The translations under genes and the position numbers were made by a program. Positions 5,769 to 7,019 of a DNA stretch of 7,019 nt are shown one piece after another (position 1 is the stretch's first letter; every line of letters starts with the position of its first letter). The notes below the pieces were generated by a model. That model had not been told where the DNA came from. It saw only the letters and a program-made list of their open reading frames with translations, and made no database searches. Origin of the DNA: an uncultured Anaerosacchariphilus sp. (lineage in GTDB: Bacteria; Bacillota; Clostridia; Lachnospirales; Lachnospiraceae); assembly GCA_934402125.1 (NCBI GenBank), contig CAKRTY010000079.1, forward strand, positions 1 to 7,019. Reading direction: 5' to 3'.

Positions 5769-6098
5769 ATGACCTGTAAAGAGGCGGAACAGATGATTAT
5801 GCCTTATATCAACGACGAACTGACAGACAAGCAGCTCGGGCCGTTTCTGGAGCATATCAACAGCTGCAAGGACTGCTATGAGGAGCTGGAGATCTATTAC
5901 ACGATTTACGCAGGTCTGTCCCAGCTGGACGGCGAGAATGAAGGGTTGGACATGAATAACCTGCTTCAGGAGGCGCTGCACGCTTCCGAGCAGCGGGTAC
6001 GGGGACGTATCTTTTTTAATGTATATTACGCGTTTTCCCAGGTGCTTGCCATGGCGGCGCTTCTGGCAATTATGGTAATGGAGATAGTGAAATTATGA
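5769..6098 (+). CDS. Small zf-HC2 (anti-sigma-like zinc-finger) single-pass membrane protein
   Basis: The 109-residue product starts with the zinc-binding anti-sigma motif seen in zf-HC2 proteins: C3, then H29-x3-C33-x2-C36 (HINSCKDC), within a helical region of about 1-45. A polar stretch (about 50-80) follows, then one hydrophobic helix near 85-107 that runs to the C-terminus. In known members the ZAS domain sits in the cytoplasm and clamps an ECF sigma factor, often releasing it on redox or envelope stress. Here no sigma factor gene is adjacent and almost nothing extends beyond the membrane helix, so there is no outside sensor domain. The protein may instead be a membrane-tethered zinc or redox-sensitive binder of some other partner. 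It has its own promoter and ribosome site, and its stop overlaps the polA start as ATGA. The fold family is fairly sure; the function is unknown. Confidence 0.82.
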   Translation: MTCKEAEQMIMPYINDELTDKQLGPFLEHINSCKDCYEELEIYYTIYAGLSQLDGENEGLDMNNLLQEALHASEQRVRGRIFFNVYYAFSQVLAMAALLAIMVMEIVKL

Positions 6099-7019
6099 GT
6101 GAAAAAATACTGCTTGTGGACGGCCACAGCATCATCAACCGCGCCTTTTACGGGGTGACGGATCTGACCAATTCCGAGGGGCTGCATACCAACGCCATCT
6201 ACGGATTTTTAAATACCCTGTTTAAGGTGCTGGATGAAGAAAAGCCGGATTACCTGACGGTGGCCTTCGATGTGAAGGCGCCCACCTTCCGCCATCAGAT
6301 GTATGACGCTTACAAGGGAACCCGGAAGCCTATGCCGGCGGAGCTTCATGAGCAGGTGCCTGTCCTGAAGGATGTGCTGCACGCCATGGGGATCGTGACC
6401 ATGGAAAAAGCAGGCCTGGAGGCCGACGATTTGCTGGGAACCGTAGCGAAGCGGAGCGAGGCAAGAGGGATGGAGGTCACGGTTCTGTCCGGAGACCGGG
6501 ATCTATTACAGCTGGCTACCGACCATATCCGGATCCGCCTGCCGAAGACCAAGGGCGGCGTGACGGAGACAGAGAATTACAACACCGGAGACGTCATCGA
6601 AAAATATCAGGTGACGCCGGTTCAGATCATTGAGCTGAAGGCGCTGATGGGCGATTCCGCCGACAATATCCCCGGCGTACCGGGGATTGGGGAAAAGACC
6701 GCCACGAACCTGATTGTCCAGTACGGCAGTATCGAAAACGCCTATGCCCATGTGGATGAAATCAAGCCCAACCGGGCGCAGAACGCCCTGCGGGAGCATT
6801 ACGATATGGCCCAGATGAGCAAGGCTCTGGCCACTATCAACATTGACTGTGACTATGATTACGACTGGGAAACGGCGCGGCTCGGCAATATTTATACAGA
6901 GGAAGCCTACCAGTTCCTGAAACGGCTGGAGTTTAAAAATATGCTGTCCCGTTTTCAGCTGGACGCCCCGGCCAATGACGAAATTGAGAAAAACTTCCGG
7001 ATAGTGGAAGATTTTGGAG
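6095..7019 (+). CDS. polA: DNA polymerase I, N-terminal 5'-3' nuclease part (3' end outside window)
   Basis: The frame stays open from the ATG at 6095 to the end of the window, giving 308 residues of a protein normally near 870-900. The visible part is the FEN-like 5'-3' nuclease domain, which removes RNA primers and flaps during Okazaki-fragment maturation and excision repair. Metal-binding acidic motifs are LLVDGHS (D9), FDVKAPTFRH (59-68), LEADDL (E109, D111, D112), LSGDRDLLQL (D134, D136) and MGDSADNIPG (D187, D190) followed by the helix-hairpin-helix VPGIGEKTA. The conserved arginine/lysine arch segment YKGTRKPMP (73-81) is present. All catalytic acids are intact. Translation probably couples to the upstream zinc-finger gene through the ATGA overlap, helped by a TGGAGA at 6079-6084. 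Whether the 3'-5' exonuclease domain is functional, and the polymerase domain itself, cannot be judged here. Confidence 0.97.
   Translation, partial: MSEKILLVDGHSIINRAFYGVTDLTNSEGLHTNAIYGFLNTLFKVLDEEKPDYLTVAFDVKAPTFRHQMYDAYKGTRKPMPAELHEQVPVLKDVLHAMGIVTMEKAGLEADDLLGTVAKRSEARGMEVTVLSGDRDLLQLATDHIRIRLPKTKGGVTETENYNTGDVIEKYQVTPVQIIELKALMGDSADNIPGVPGIGEKTATNLIVQYGSIENAYAHVDEIKPNRAQNALREHYDMAQMSKALATINIDCDYDYDWETARLGNIYTEEAYQFLKRLEFKNMLSRFQLDAPANDEIEKNFRIVEDFG

Overview
The window looks like chromosomal DNA from a low-to-mid-GC Clostridia, most probably a Lachnospiraceae. This rests on gene order, strong AGGAGG-type ribosome sites, tightly packed co-directional genes and protein sequence character; it is inferred, not proven by a search. 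All genes lie on the + strand.

Region 1 (positions 3-5497) reads as one long operon with gaps of at most about 35 bases. It holds the C-terminal part of an HlyD-like membrane adaptor, yggS (PLP homeostasis), sepF (FtsZ anchor), ylmH (S4 RNA-binding protein), aroB (3-dehydroquinate synthase), lspA (lipoprotein signal peptidase) and an RluA/RluD-family pseudouridine synthase. It is a remodelled version of the Firmicutes division-and-wall cluster, which in Bacillus subtilis runs ylmD-ylmE(yggS)-sepF-ylmG-ylmH-divIVA-ileS-lspA-rluD type. Here ylmG, divIVA and ileS are missing and aroB sits in the gap. Several junctions (sepF/ylmH, lspA/rluD) lack a well-placed ribosome site and look translationally coupled.

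Region 2 (5498-5768) is a compact non-coding stretch. It has a strong extended -10 promoter, a short hairpin starting at the predicted transcription start, tRNA-Leu(CAA) without an encoded CCA, a long 20-bp hairpin, and a second promoter with the same 12-base -10 core.

Region 3 (5769-7019) starts a second operon: a 109-residue zinc-finger (zf-HC2) single-pass membrane protein overlapping by four bases (ATGA) with polA. Only the N-terminal 308 residues of DNA polymerase I (the 5'-3' nuclease domain) are inside the window.

The window is mostly core housekeeping. I see no CRISPR, phage, insertion-sequence transposase, toxin or defence genes, and no convincing unknown multi-gene system. The best leads are the long hairpin after the tRNA, the hairpin-only tRNA leader, the membrane zinc-finger protein coupled to polA, and the altered division cluster.
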